From Proteobacteria bacterium UBA6729 (GTDB lineage Bacteria; Pseudomonadota; Gammaproteobacteria; Porifericomitales; Porifericomitaceae), in the NCBI GenBank assembly GCA_002454015.1, contig DKIB01000047.1, positions 864-8,973 of the forward strand: a stretch of DNA of 8,110 bases. Direction: 5' to 3'. This document shows positions 1 through 5,566 of this stretch, piece by piece. Under the pieces are notes generated by a model that saw only the letters and a program-made list of their open reading frames with translations, was not told the origin of the DNA and ran no database searches. Within the stretch, counting starts at the first letter, position 1. Every line of letters begins with the position of its first letter. Both the position numbers and the translations under genes were made by a program.

Positions 1-29
1 ACATTGAACATAGTTTCAGATTTGGACAT
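1..29 (-). CDS. hemL: Start of a gene resembling glutamate-1-semialdehyde aminomutase (HemL), cut by the window edge
   Basis: Only the first nine complete codons are inside the window, read on the minus strand from an ATG at 29: MSKSETMFN. A strong GGAGG (complement of 38-42) sits 8 nt upstream of that ATG, which is why I accept such a short piece as a real start. The MS(K/R)SE(T/N)xF pattern is how many gammaproteobacterial HemL proteins begin, ahead of the IPGGVNSPVRAF motif that would lie outside the window. HemL is the PLP enzyme making 5-aminolevulinate for tetrapyrroles. The gene is divergent from mch. The identification rests on nine residues, so another protein with a similar N-terminus is possible; the existence of a minus-strand gene start is more certain than its name. 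Confidence 0.5.
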
Positions 30-70
30 GGAAAATCCCTCCATTACGGTTATCCGGAAAGCCCGGAAGG

Positions 71-88
71 TGGGCCTGTTACGGCCCA
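71..88. promoter_or_regulatory. Small perfect hairpin in the divergent hemL/mch region
   Basis: TGGGCC (71-76) pairs perfectly with GGCCCA (83-88) around a TGTTAC loop. It has no following T run on either strand, so it does not look like a terminator. It lies in the predicted leader of the minus-strand gene. A near copy in reverse orientation occurs just upstream of fae (3036-3052). Its role is unknown: protein-binding site, mRNA structure or chance. Confidence 0.35.
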
Positions 89-100
89 AAACAGTGTCCA

Positions 101-128
101 ATTAAATCGCGGGGCAGTAGACTGTCAC
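101..128 (-). promoter_or_regulatory. Candidate sigma70-type promoter for the hemL-like gene
   Basis: On the minus strand, GTGACA (complement of 123-128; 5 of 6 to TTGACA) is followed after 16 nt by TTTAAT (complement of 101-106; 5 of 6 to TATAAT). Transcription would begin near 94. That gives a leader of about 65 nt that includes the 71-88 hairpin before the ATG at 29. It was found by eye from the consensus only. Confidence 0.4.
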
Positions 129-211
129 GTTGCGCTGTCTGCAGGTGGGCAGGGATGCGGGGGCCACAGGCCGGCTGCCAGCCGTGGACGGCTCAGCTCA
201 GGCGGCACGGC

Positions 212-240
212 TTGATTCAATCGGTAACGGGGCTTACTAT
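212..240 (+). promoter_or_regulatory. Candidate sigma70-type promoter for mch
   Basis: TTGATT (212-217; 4 of 6 to the -35 consensus) is followed after 17 nt by TACTAT (235-240; 4 of 6 to the -10 consensus). Transcription would start around 247, giving a leader of about 27 nt that carries the GGAGG ribosome binding site (262-266) ahead of the ATG at 275. The placement also argues against the upstream in-frame starts at 155 and 239. Confidence 0.4.
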
Positions 241-274
241 GCCGGACGCTACCGTTCGACTGGAGGATTTGAGG

Positions 275-1219
275 ATGGACTTGAGTGTAAATGCCCTGGC
301 ATGGCCGCTGGTGGAGGGGCTGTTGCAGGATCGGCAGGTGCTGCGGGTTGAGGTATCGGAACTGGACAATGGCTGCCGGGTGGTGGATGCCGGAATCAAT
401 GCGGTCGGCGGTGTGGAAGCCGGGCGGCGCATTGCGGAGATTTGCATGGGGGGACTGGGCCGTGTGGAGATCGATGCGTGTGCAGGAAACTGGCCGTTCT
501 GGCTGTGTGTGCAGAGTTCGCAACCCGTACTGGCCTGTCTGGCCAGCCAGTACGCCGGGTGGACACTGTCGGAGGGGAAGTTTTATGCGCTGGGTTCCGG
601 ACCCGCCCGGGCCATGGGCAGCAAGGAGGCCCTGTTTGAGGAACTGGATTATCGGGATGCCCCCGGGCCTGCCTGCATGGTCATCGAGTCGGAGACGGTA
701 CCCCCCGTGGAGCTGGTCAACGGGATAGCGACACGATGTGGCATCAAGCCGGAGGCACTGGTACTGATAGTGACGCCTGCCACCAGCACGGCAGGCATCG
801 TGCAGGTGGCGGCACGGGTACTGGAAGTGGCCCTGCACAAGGCGCATGAGTTGAAGTTTCCGCTGGCAGACATCGTGGACGGTGTGGCCCGGGTGCCCCT
901 GCCCCCACCTGTACCGGAGGTGGTAGCCTCCATGGGACGCTCCAACGATGCGATTATTTTTGCGGGACAGGTATGGTTGATGGTGGATTGCGCAGATGCG
1001 CAGGCCAGGACCTTGGCAGAACAGCTGCCCAGCAGTACATCCCGGGACTATGGACGCCCTTTTGCGGAGTTGTTCAAGGCGGTCGGGGGGGATTTTTATA
1101 AACTGGACCCGATGCTGTTCAGCCCGGCGCAGGTGCAGCTGACCAATCTGCGCACCGGCAATACCTTCCGTGCAGGCCGGGTGGATGCAACCCTGCTGGC
1201 CACTTCCTTCGGCGCTTGA
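275..1219 (+). CDS. mch: Methenyl-H4MPT cyclohydrolase
   Basis: Mch catalyses the reversible hydrolysis of N5,N10-methenyl-H4MPT to N5-formyl-H4MPT, the cytoplasmic step between the methylene-H4MPT dehydrogenase and the formyltransferase/hydrolase complex. The 314-residue product has the expected family length and motifs in order: GINAVGG, GRRIAEICMGGLG, the YALGSGPARA stretch, a TPATSTAGIVQVAARVLEVALHKAHEL block, PLPPPVPE, MGRSNDAIIFAGQV, and a C-terminal DYGRPFAELFKAVGGDFYKLDPMLFSPA segment. I chose ATG 275 because GGAGG lies 8 nt upstream (262-266) and family homology begins about there; ATG at 155 and 239 are in frame but add an unrelated leader. It is first in the operon and overlaps the next gene by 4 nt. 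No mtdB precedes it, unlike in Methylobacterium. Confidence 0.95.
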   Translation: MDLSVNALAWPLVEGLLQDRQVLRVEVSELDNGCRVVDAGINAVGGVEAGRRIAEICMGGLGRVEIDACAGNWPFWLCVQSSQPVLACLASQYAGWTLSEGKFYALGSGPARAMGSKEALFEELDYRDAPGPACMVIESETVPPVELVNGIATRCGIKPEALVLIVTPATSTAGIVQVAARVLEVALHKAHELKFPLADIVDGVARVPLPPPVPEVVASMGRSNDAIIFAGQVWLMVDCADAQARTLAEQLPSSTSRDYGRPFAELFKAVGGDFYKLDPMLFSPAQVQLTNLRTGNTFRAGRVDATLLATSFGA

Positions 1220-2088
1220 GTACGGTTGCCATCGTCGGCGAGTCGGCCGACAGCTGGCATGGGCGCAGGCTGACCCGGGCCTTTGCCGGGCTGGGGCTCA
1301 AGGTCTGCTTTGTATCGGCAGAGTCCGGCACACTGACAGTGGCCTCGGGGTCAGTGGACCCCGGCTGGCCCGTGCAGCCCTGTGGGGTACTGGTACGGGG
1401 CATCCCCGGGGGCAGCCTGGAGCAGGTCATCCTGCGTCTGGACCGATTACATGTACTGGAGTTGCTGGGCATCCCCGTGTGCAACCCGCCGCGGGTCATT
1501 GAGCGCACAGTGGACAAGGCCCTGACCCATGCACTGCTGGCCCGTGCCGGGCTGCCGGTACCCCCCACGTGGGTAGTGGAATGCCGGGAGACCGCACTGG
1601 AGATTCTGGCACAGGAACAACGTGCCGGACGGGAACTGGTGGTAAAGCCATTGTTCGGCTCACAAGGCAACGGGGTACAGCTGATGCGTGAGGATACGGT
1701 CGCTGCAACCGGGGTGTACTACCTGCAATCCCGGGTTGATGCGGGTCGGAATACATGGCGCGACCTGCGAGTCTTCACGGTAGGCGGGCGGGCACGGGCA
1801 GCGATGTGGCGCTGCTCACGACACTGGGTCACAAACCGGGCACAGGGCGCACGCTGCACCCCCGCCCGGCTGGAGCCCGCGCTGGTACGGCTGGCAGAAG
1901 CTGCGTCCCGGGCAGTAGGGGCGGACTACGCCGGCGTGGATTTGCTGCCGGATGCGAGCGGGCAACTCTGGGTACTGGAGGTAAACGGCATCCCGGCATG
2001 GCGCGGCCTGCAGGCGCTGACCCGCGTGGATATTGCCGCACTGATCGCCTCGCAACTGGCAGGACAGCGCATGGCGGTGGGCACATGA
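1216..2088 (+). CDS. RimK-like ATP-grasp ligase of the H4MPT cluster (Orf5-like)
   Basis: This is an ATP-grasp fold protein of 290 residues. Visible parts are an N-terminal Rossmann-like lobe (TVAIVGESADSWHGRRL), the nucleotide-binding segment LVVKPLFGSQGNGVQL around Lys144, a DLRVFTVGGRARAAMWR strand near 183-199, NRAQGARC near 207-214, and the metal-binding end GVDLL ... VLEVNGIPAWRGLQ with Asp242, Glu255 and Asn257. Such enzymes join a carboxylate to an amine through an acyl phosphate. The archaeal relative MptN adds glutamate to H4MPT, and bacterial methylofuran carries a polyglutamate tail, so glutamate ligation to a cofactor is a reasonable inference, not shown here. The start is a TTG inside the mch stop (TTGA 1216-1219) with no clear ribosome binding site, implying translational coupling. 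The next gene starts at an ATGA overlap. Confidence 0.85.
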   Translation: MSTVAIVGESADSWHGRRLTRAFAGLGLKVCFVSAESGTLTVASGSVDPGWPVQPCGVLVRGIPGGSLEQVILRLDRLHVLELLGIPVCNPPRVIERTVDKALTHALLARAGLPVPPTWVVECRETALEILAQEQRAGRELVVKPLFGSQGNGVQLMREDTVAATGVYYLQSRVDAGRNTWRDLRVFTVGGRARAAMWRCSRHWVTNRAQGARCTPARLEPALVRLAEAASRAVGADYAGVDLLPDASGQLWVLEVNGIPAWRGLQALTRVDIAALIASQLAGQRMAVGT

Positions 2089-3032
2089 GCACTGCACAGA
2101 CCCGCCGGACCAGCAGAATGGAGGAACTGGTGTACCGATGTTTTCTGGATGAAGCCCGAGCCCCGAAGCCCGGCAACGTCAGCCCGGACTCACCCGGGCA
2201 CGGGATGAGTTTTGCGGAATTTGAGCGCAGTGCCGAGGCCTGCAGCGCGGTCATTGCGGCGGCGGGGCTGCCCGTAGGCGAGCGCATCTATCAAGCCCGG
2301 CGCCTGACCGGGGAGGCGGTCGGCTGCAATACCAATCTGGGTATGCTGCTGCTGTTTGCGCCGCTGGTGGCAGCGGCGGAGCGCACCTGCGGGGTCGGGG
2401 GCCTGCGTGCGCTGCGCGTGGCACTGGGACAGGTTCTGGCTGGACTGGACCCGGCAGACGGCGAGCAGATCTTTGCCGCCATCCGGGAGGCTGCACCCGG
2501 TGGTTTGGGGACCAGCCTGCGCTACGACGTACGGACTGCCCCCCCCGGGGCACTGCTGCTGGCTGCCATGCACCACGCCCGGCAGCGGGACCGCATTGCC
2601 CGGCAATATGTCAGTGTCGGTGCAGATATCTTCGATCTGGGCGTGCCCCGACTGCTGCACCATACCCGCACCTGGAACGGCCCGGCAGGCCGGTCGGCAG
2701 CGCAGCGGTTGGCTTGGGGGGGGGTGGCGTGCTATATTGACTTCCTGGCCGCCTTCCCGGACAGTCACGTGCAGCGGCGCCATAATCGGCGTACGGCAGT
2801 CTGGCTACAAGGGGAGGCGGGCGTACTGCAGAGGGAACTGGAGCACGGCTGGGAGGCCTGCTCCGGGCACTTGGCCGAGTTGGACGGAAGGCTGAAACGT
2901 GACGGCATTAACCCCGGCACTACAGCTGACCTGACAGCGGCCTCGCTGTTGGCCTGCCGACTTGTTGGCCTGCCGATTGTGGGAGCCGCAGCAACGGACC
3001 GGGTGTGCAACCCGGAGTACGCTTCCAGATAA
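2085..3032 (+). CDS. CitG/MdcB-like triphosphoribosyl-dephospho-CoA synthase homologue of the H4MPT cluster (Orf7-like)
   Basis: This 315-residue protein belongs to the family that makes 2'-(5''-triphosphoribosyl)-3'-dephospho-CoA. Family signatures are PKPGNVSPDSPGHGM (about 26-40), GCNTNLGMLLLFAPL, YDVRTAPPGALL, the DSHVQRRHN box, and the near-C-terminal LDGRLKRDGINPGTTADLTAASLLA. No citrate lyase or malonate decarboxylase genes are nearby, and this branch always keeps company with H4MPT genes, so its substrate is probably different; its reaction is unknown to me. ATG 2085 overlaps the previous stop (ATGA) and has GGTGGG at 2076-2081. Oddities: a 16-bp tandem duplication at 2947-2978 shifts the frame of the last 20 or so codons, and G9 (2716-2724) and C8 (2539-2546) runs lie inside the gene, although the frame stays open through both. 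Confidence 0.85.
   Translation: MSTAQTRRTSRMEELVYRCFLDEARAPKPGNVSPDSPGHGMSFAEFERSAEACSAVIAAAGLPVGERIYQARRLTGEAVGCNTNLGMLLLFAPLVAAAERTCGVGGLRALRVALGQVLAGLDPADGEQIFAAIREAAPGGLGTSLRYDVRTAPPGALLLAAMHHARQRDRIARQYVSVGADIFDLGVPRLLHHTRTWNGPAGRSAAQRLAWGGVACYIDFLAAFPDSHVQRRHNRRTAVWLQGEAGVLQRELEHGWEACSGHLAELDGRLKRDGINPGTTADLTAASLLACRLVGLPIVGAAATDRVCNPEYASR
2947..2978 (+). repeat. 16-bp tandem duplication near the 3' end of the CitG-like gene
   Basis: The unit TGTTGGCCTGCCGA(C/T)T occurs at 2947-2962 and again at 2963-2978, with 15 of 16 positions identical. Because 16 is not a multiple of 3, gain or loss of one copy changes the reading frame. The present frame stops at 3030-3032; with one copy removed it would run to TAA 3067-3069, one base before the fae ribosome binding site. 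Confidence 0.8.
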
Positions 3033-3033
3033 T
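3005..3033 (+). promoter_or_regulatory. Weak candidate promoter for fae
   Basis: GATAAT (3028-3033; 5 of 6 to TATAAT) overlaps the stop of the CitG-like gene. The best -35 match at the right distance is poor (GTGCAA, 3005-3010, 3 of 6). Fae is normally made in very large amounts, and a separate promoter would explain the 51-nt gap in an otherwise overlapping operon. The evidence from sequence alone is slight. Confidence 0.25.
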
Positions 3034-3035
3034 GG

Positions 3036-3052
3036 TGGCCGTAAACAGGCCA
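3036..3052. promoter_or_regulatory. Small hairpin upstream of fae, similar to the one upstream of mch
   Basis: TGGCC (3036-3040) pairs with GGCCA (3048-3052) around GTAAACA. Read on the minus strand it is TGGCCTGTTTACGGCCA, differing from the 71-88 hairpin only by one shorter stem pair and one extra loop T. It lies between the CitG-like stop and the fae ribosome binding site. Its function is not established. Confidence 0.35.
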
Positions 3053-3083
3053 TGAAGAAGAGTGAGTAACGGAGGAATTTCCA

Positions 3084-3593
3084 ATGACAACAATCGACAG
3101 AGTTCTGGTCGGCGAGGCGCTGGTCGGAGACGGCAATGAAGTGGCCCACATTGATCTGCTTATCGGTCCGCGGGGCAGTGCTGCAGAGACGGCTTTCTGC
3201 AATGCATTGACCAACAACAAGGACGGCTTCACCAGCCTGCTTGCGCTCGCGGCACCCAATCTGCCTGCCCGCCCGCACACGGTGATGTTCAACAAGGTCA
3301 CCATCAAGGGGGCAACACAGGCATTACAGATGTTTGGCCCGGCCCAGCGCGCCGTGGCCATGGCAATCATGGACTGCGTGGAGGATGGCACCGTCCCGGC
3401 TGCCGAGGCTGACGACCTGTTCGTCTGTGTGGGGGTGTTCATTCACTGGCAGGCAGAGGATAAGGCGAAGATCCAGCAGTACAACCATGAGGCCACCAAG
3501 CAGGCACTCAAGAATGCCGTGGCGCGCAAGCCTTCTGCTGCAGATGTGCTGAGTCGCCGGAACAGCGAGGGGCACCCCTTCGCCGCCTCCTGA
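3084..3593 (+). CDS. fae: Formaldehyde-activating enzyme
   Basis: Fae catalyses condensation of formaldehyde with H4MPT to methylene-H4MPT, the entry reaction of the pathway, in the cytoplasm. The 169-residue product matches bacterial Fae along its whole length: [110 protein letters not shown] and the terminal HPFAA. The histidine of NEVAHIDL (residue 22 here) corresponds to the one proposed as general acid/base. The start is clear: GGAGG at 3071-3075, 8 nt before ATG 3084. It is the only gene of the first cluster not overlapping its upstream neighbour, and it ends just before the hairpin at 3605-3638. The HisA-like gene on the other strand overlaps its last 86 nt. Confidence 0.98.
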   Translation: MTTIDRVLVGEALVGDGNEVAHIDLLIGPRGSAAETAFCNALTNNKDGFTSLLALAAPNLPARPHTVMFNKVTIKGATQALQMFGPAQRAVAMAIMDCVEDGTVPAAEADDLFVCVGVFIHWQAEDKAKIQQYNHEATKQALKNAVARKPSAADVLSRRNSEGHPFAAS

Positions 3594-4362
3594 GGCACGG
3601 CTTTGCCTCCCCGTGGTTGCCACCAACTGCGGGGAGGCTTCCACCCCTGATCCTGCACAACGGACGGCGCTGGCTGCATTCGGCAAGGCGGTGCAGCAGG
3701 CTTGCCGGCAACCGGCCCGCGTGCAGTGCTGTGGCGCAAAGCGCCCCGTCTACACCCAGGGCGGCCAGGTTGCGCAGATCCCCGGAATGCCGTACCCCAC
3801 CGGCTACATACAACCTTCGCGAGGGTCCGCAGGCGCGACGCAGCCGGGCTGCACGTTGCCGATTCGGGCCTCGCGCCCGGCCGGTACGGTCCAGATCCAT
3901 CAATATCACTCGCGGAGGCCAACGTCCCGGGGTCGCCAGCAGGGCGCGGTCTCCCATAAACCGATCATTGCGAAAATCCAGCGACAGAATGGCAGCGTGT
4001 GGCAATGCTCCCAGCTCACGCGGGCCCATGCCGGTCTCGCTGCCATAAACCGGGCACAGGTTGTGCCACCTCTGTCGCACGGCACCCAAACCGTGCTGTC
4101 CGGCATCCAGCCAGAAGGCAGTACACGGGAAGCGTCTGGCAAGCAGCACCGGGTCCAGTACCGCCGTCCGGCCCTGCAAGGCATCCAGATCGGCCAGATA
4201 GATGATCGGGAATGCATACAGGCGCAGCAGTGCCCCCACCACGGCAACAGGCTCTGCGGAGGCGCACAGGCGTGAGCGCAACAATGGGTAACCATGACGG
4301 GGGCCAGCCCCTGCCTGTACGACCTGACCACTACGCAGGTCCACAGCCGGAATCAGGTGCAT
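3508..4362 (-). CDS. HisA/HisF-related TIM-barrel protein of the H4MPT/methylofuran cluster
   Basis: The 284-residue product is a relative of HisA (phosphoribosylformimino-AICAR-phosphate isomerase) of the kind found in methylotroph C1 clusters. It starts [16 protein letters not shown], followed by [22 protein letters not shown], a [11 protein letters not shown] strand, ILSLDFRND, and [29 protein letters not shown]. The two catalytic-type aspartates of HisA are kept (Asp8 in AVDL and Asp129 in SLDF). No other his gene is near, so a role in cofactor synthesis is inferred; the reaction is unknown. ATG 4362 fits the family's usual MxxIPxxDL start, though I see no ribosome binding site; GTG 4389 and TTG 4371 are alternatives. 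Family homology ends near 3679. The frame then continues about 56 Arg/Pro-rich residues, across the 3605-3638 hairpin and antisense to fae, to a stop at 3508-3510. Confidence 0.8.
   Translation of the reverse strand: MHLIPAVDLRSGQVVQAGAGPRHGYPLLRSRLCASAEPVAVVGALLRLYAFPIIYLADLDALQGRTAVLDPVLLARRFPCTAFWLDAGQHGLGAVRQRWHNLCPVYGSETGMGPRELGALPHAAILSLDFRNDRFMGDRALLATPGRWPPRVILMDLDRTGRARGPNRQRAARLRRACGPSRRLYVAGGVRHSGDLRNLAALGVDGALCATALHAGRLPASLLHRLAECSQRRPLCRIRGGSLPAVGGNHGEAKPCLRRRRRGAPRCSGDSAHLQQKACAPRHS
3605..3638. terminator. Strong stem-loop between fae and the convergent HisA-like gene
   Basis: GCCTCCCCG (3605-3613) pairs perfectly with CGGGGAGGC (3630-3638). Pairing can continue through two G-T wobbles and GTTG/CAAC to a 15-bp stem with a CCAC loop (3620-3623). 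It lies 11 nt after the fae stop. It has no proper T run on either strand (only TT on plus), so it is either a weak bidirectional terminator or a 3' mRNA-stabilising structure for fae. It falls inside the unusual C-terminal extension of the HisA-like reading frame. Confidence 0.6.
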
Positions 4363-4401
4363 GACGGGCAATACTGATGATGGGAGCACATGCGATCCGG
4401 G

Positions 4402-4429
4402 ATTATAGCCTTGCTGTAACGGCTGTACA
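4402..4429 (-). promoter_or_regulatory. Promoter for the HisA-like gene
   Basis: The minus strand has a perfect TATAAT (complement of 4402-4407). A -35 match TGTACA (complement of 4424-4429; 4 of 6) lies 16 nt upstream. The predicted start near 4395 leaves a leader of about 33 nt before ATG 4362. The -35 hexamer is the centre of the palindrome at 4421-4432. Confidence 0.5.
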
Positions 4430-4432
4430 GCC
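4421..4432. promoter_or_regulatory. Perfect 12-bp palindrome in the divergent region, possible operator
   Basis: GGCTGTACAGCC is its own reverse complement over all 12 positions. It lies in the 97-bp gap between the divergent HisA-like gene and the MfnF-like operon, directly over the -35 element of the former. That is a natural place for a repressor or activator to act on both. No regulator gene is in the window, and I do not recognise the site as that of a named protein. Confidence 0.4.
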
Positions 4433-4459
4433 ACTGCTGTGCCGACTGCGATCAACCCC

Positions 4460-5566
4460 ATGACGCGGGGGACGGACACTACACACTTGGCCGCCTGGGA
4501 TATCGGCGGTGCGCACCTCAAGTTGGCGGTCCTGACCGCCCGGGGCGGAACCTTGATGGTGGCGCAGTGGCCCACACCGATCTGGCAGGGGCTCCACCAC
4601 CTGGAACAGGCACTGGCCCGGGCCTGTAAAACACTGCGTGAATATCCTCTGCAACATGTAGTCACCATGACCGCAGAACTGGCTGACTGCTTTGAGAGCC
4701 GCAGACACGGCGTACAACAGTTGGTAAATTTGCTGGAGACGCAGTTTGCTCCGGCACCACTATACTTCTACAGCCCTGTCGGCCTGCTGAGCACCGCGGC
4801 GGTACGGGCTGACCCCCTGTGTGCAGCCTCTGCCAACTGGCATGCCACTTTGCAATATACTGCCGCACGGCTGGACAGTGGTATGCTGCTCGACATCGGC
4901 AGTACCACTACTGATCTGCTGCCCTTCCACAATGGCGAGGGACTGGCGCAGGGCGGCAGTGATCTGGAGCGGATGCAACATGGCGAACTGCTCTACAGTG
5001 GCGTGGTACGCACCCCGGTGTACACCATTGCGACTGCCCTGCCCTGGCGTGGGACATGGCAACCCGTGATACCGGAACGTTTCGCCGACATGGCAGATGT
5101 CTATCGGCTGCTGGGTCGGTTGCAGGCCCATCAGGATGTACTCCACACCGCTGATGGAGCAGGCCGGGAACGCACAGACAGTGCCAGACGTCTGGCCCGC
5201 ATGGCCGGGACGGATCTGGCAGGGGCTACAGCAACAGCATTACAGGAGTGGCAAGCCGTGGCAGGCTATCTGGAGGAACGTCAGCTGCAACAGCTGCATG
5301 CTGCCGCAGCGCGCCTGCTGTCGCGGCACCCGGAACTGCATGGCACCGCCCTGGTGGCTGCGGGTGCCGGCGCATTTCTGTCAGCACGGCTGGCCGCCCG
5401 CCTGGGAATGGTCTGCATCCACATAGCTGAACTGCTGCACCCACCGCTGGCCCTGCGACAACAGGCCGGCACCAGTGCCAGTGCCCTGGCGCTGGCACAC
5501 ATCGCCTGCCAACAACTCGGGAACAGTAGCGGATCAGCTGCTGAGACCGCTACACAGCAACGATGA
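4460..5566 (+). CDS. Hydantoinase/ASKHA-fold H4MPT-linked C1-pathway protein (MfnF-like)
   Basis: This 368-residue protein belongs to the hydantoinase A/oxoprolinase-related family found only with H4MPT-linked C1 metabolism; from memory, archaeal MfnF, which joins the furan diphosphate to gamma-glutamyltyramine in methanofuran synthesis, is its characterised relative. Visible ASKHA nucleotide/phosphate motifs are WDIGGAHLK (13-21) and LLDIGSTTTDLL (143-154). Also present are MTAELADCF (70-78), ELLYSGVVRTPVYT (176-189) and a conserved ADMADVYRLLG (209-219). A role in methylofuran core assembly is inferred by family. ATG 4460 is chosen as closest to the usual start; GTG 4439 is in frame, and neither has a good ribosome binding site. 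It heads a four-gene operon and overlaps pabB by ATGA (5563-5566). Confidence 0.8.
   Translation: MTRGTDTTHLAAWDIGGAHLKLAVLTARGGTLMVAQWPTPIWQGLHHLEQALARACKTLREYPLQHVVTMTAELADCFESRRHGVQQLVNLLETQFAPAPLYFYSPVGLLSTAAVRADPLCAASANWHATLQYTAARLDSGMLLDIGSTTTDLLPFHNGEGLAQGGSDLERMQHGELLYSGVVRTPVYTIATALPWRGTWQPVIPERFADMADVYRLLGRLQAHQDVLHTADGAGRERTDSARRLARMAGTDLAGATATALQEWQAVAGYLEERQLQQLHAAAARLLSRHPELHGTALVAAGAGAFLSARLAARLGMVCIHIAELLHPPLALRQQAGTSASALALAHIACQQLGNSSGSAAETATQQR

Noticed and set aside
155..274. Longer mch reading frame starting at ATG 155 or 239
   Set aside because: The added residues have no family resemblance, a promoter candidate overlaps this stretch, and ATG 275 has a well-placed GGAGG.
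1755..2084. Upstream extension of the CitG-like frame to 1755
   Set aside because: It would lie entirely within the ATP-grasp gene. The ATGA overlap at 2085 and the family start both support the shorter protein.
3613..4275. 220-codon plus-strand open frame between fae and the MfnF-like gene
   Set aside because: It lies opposite the HisA-like gene, which shows clear family motifs; the plus-strand translation is low-complexity and motif-free.
4411..4439. Plus-strand promoter for the MfnF-like operon starting from TTGCTG at 4411
   Set aside because: No acceptable -10 element occurs at 16-18 nt; the operon's promoter could not be placed.
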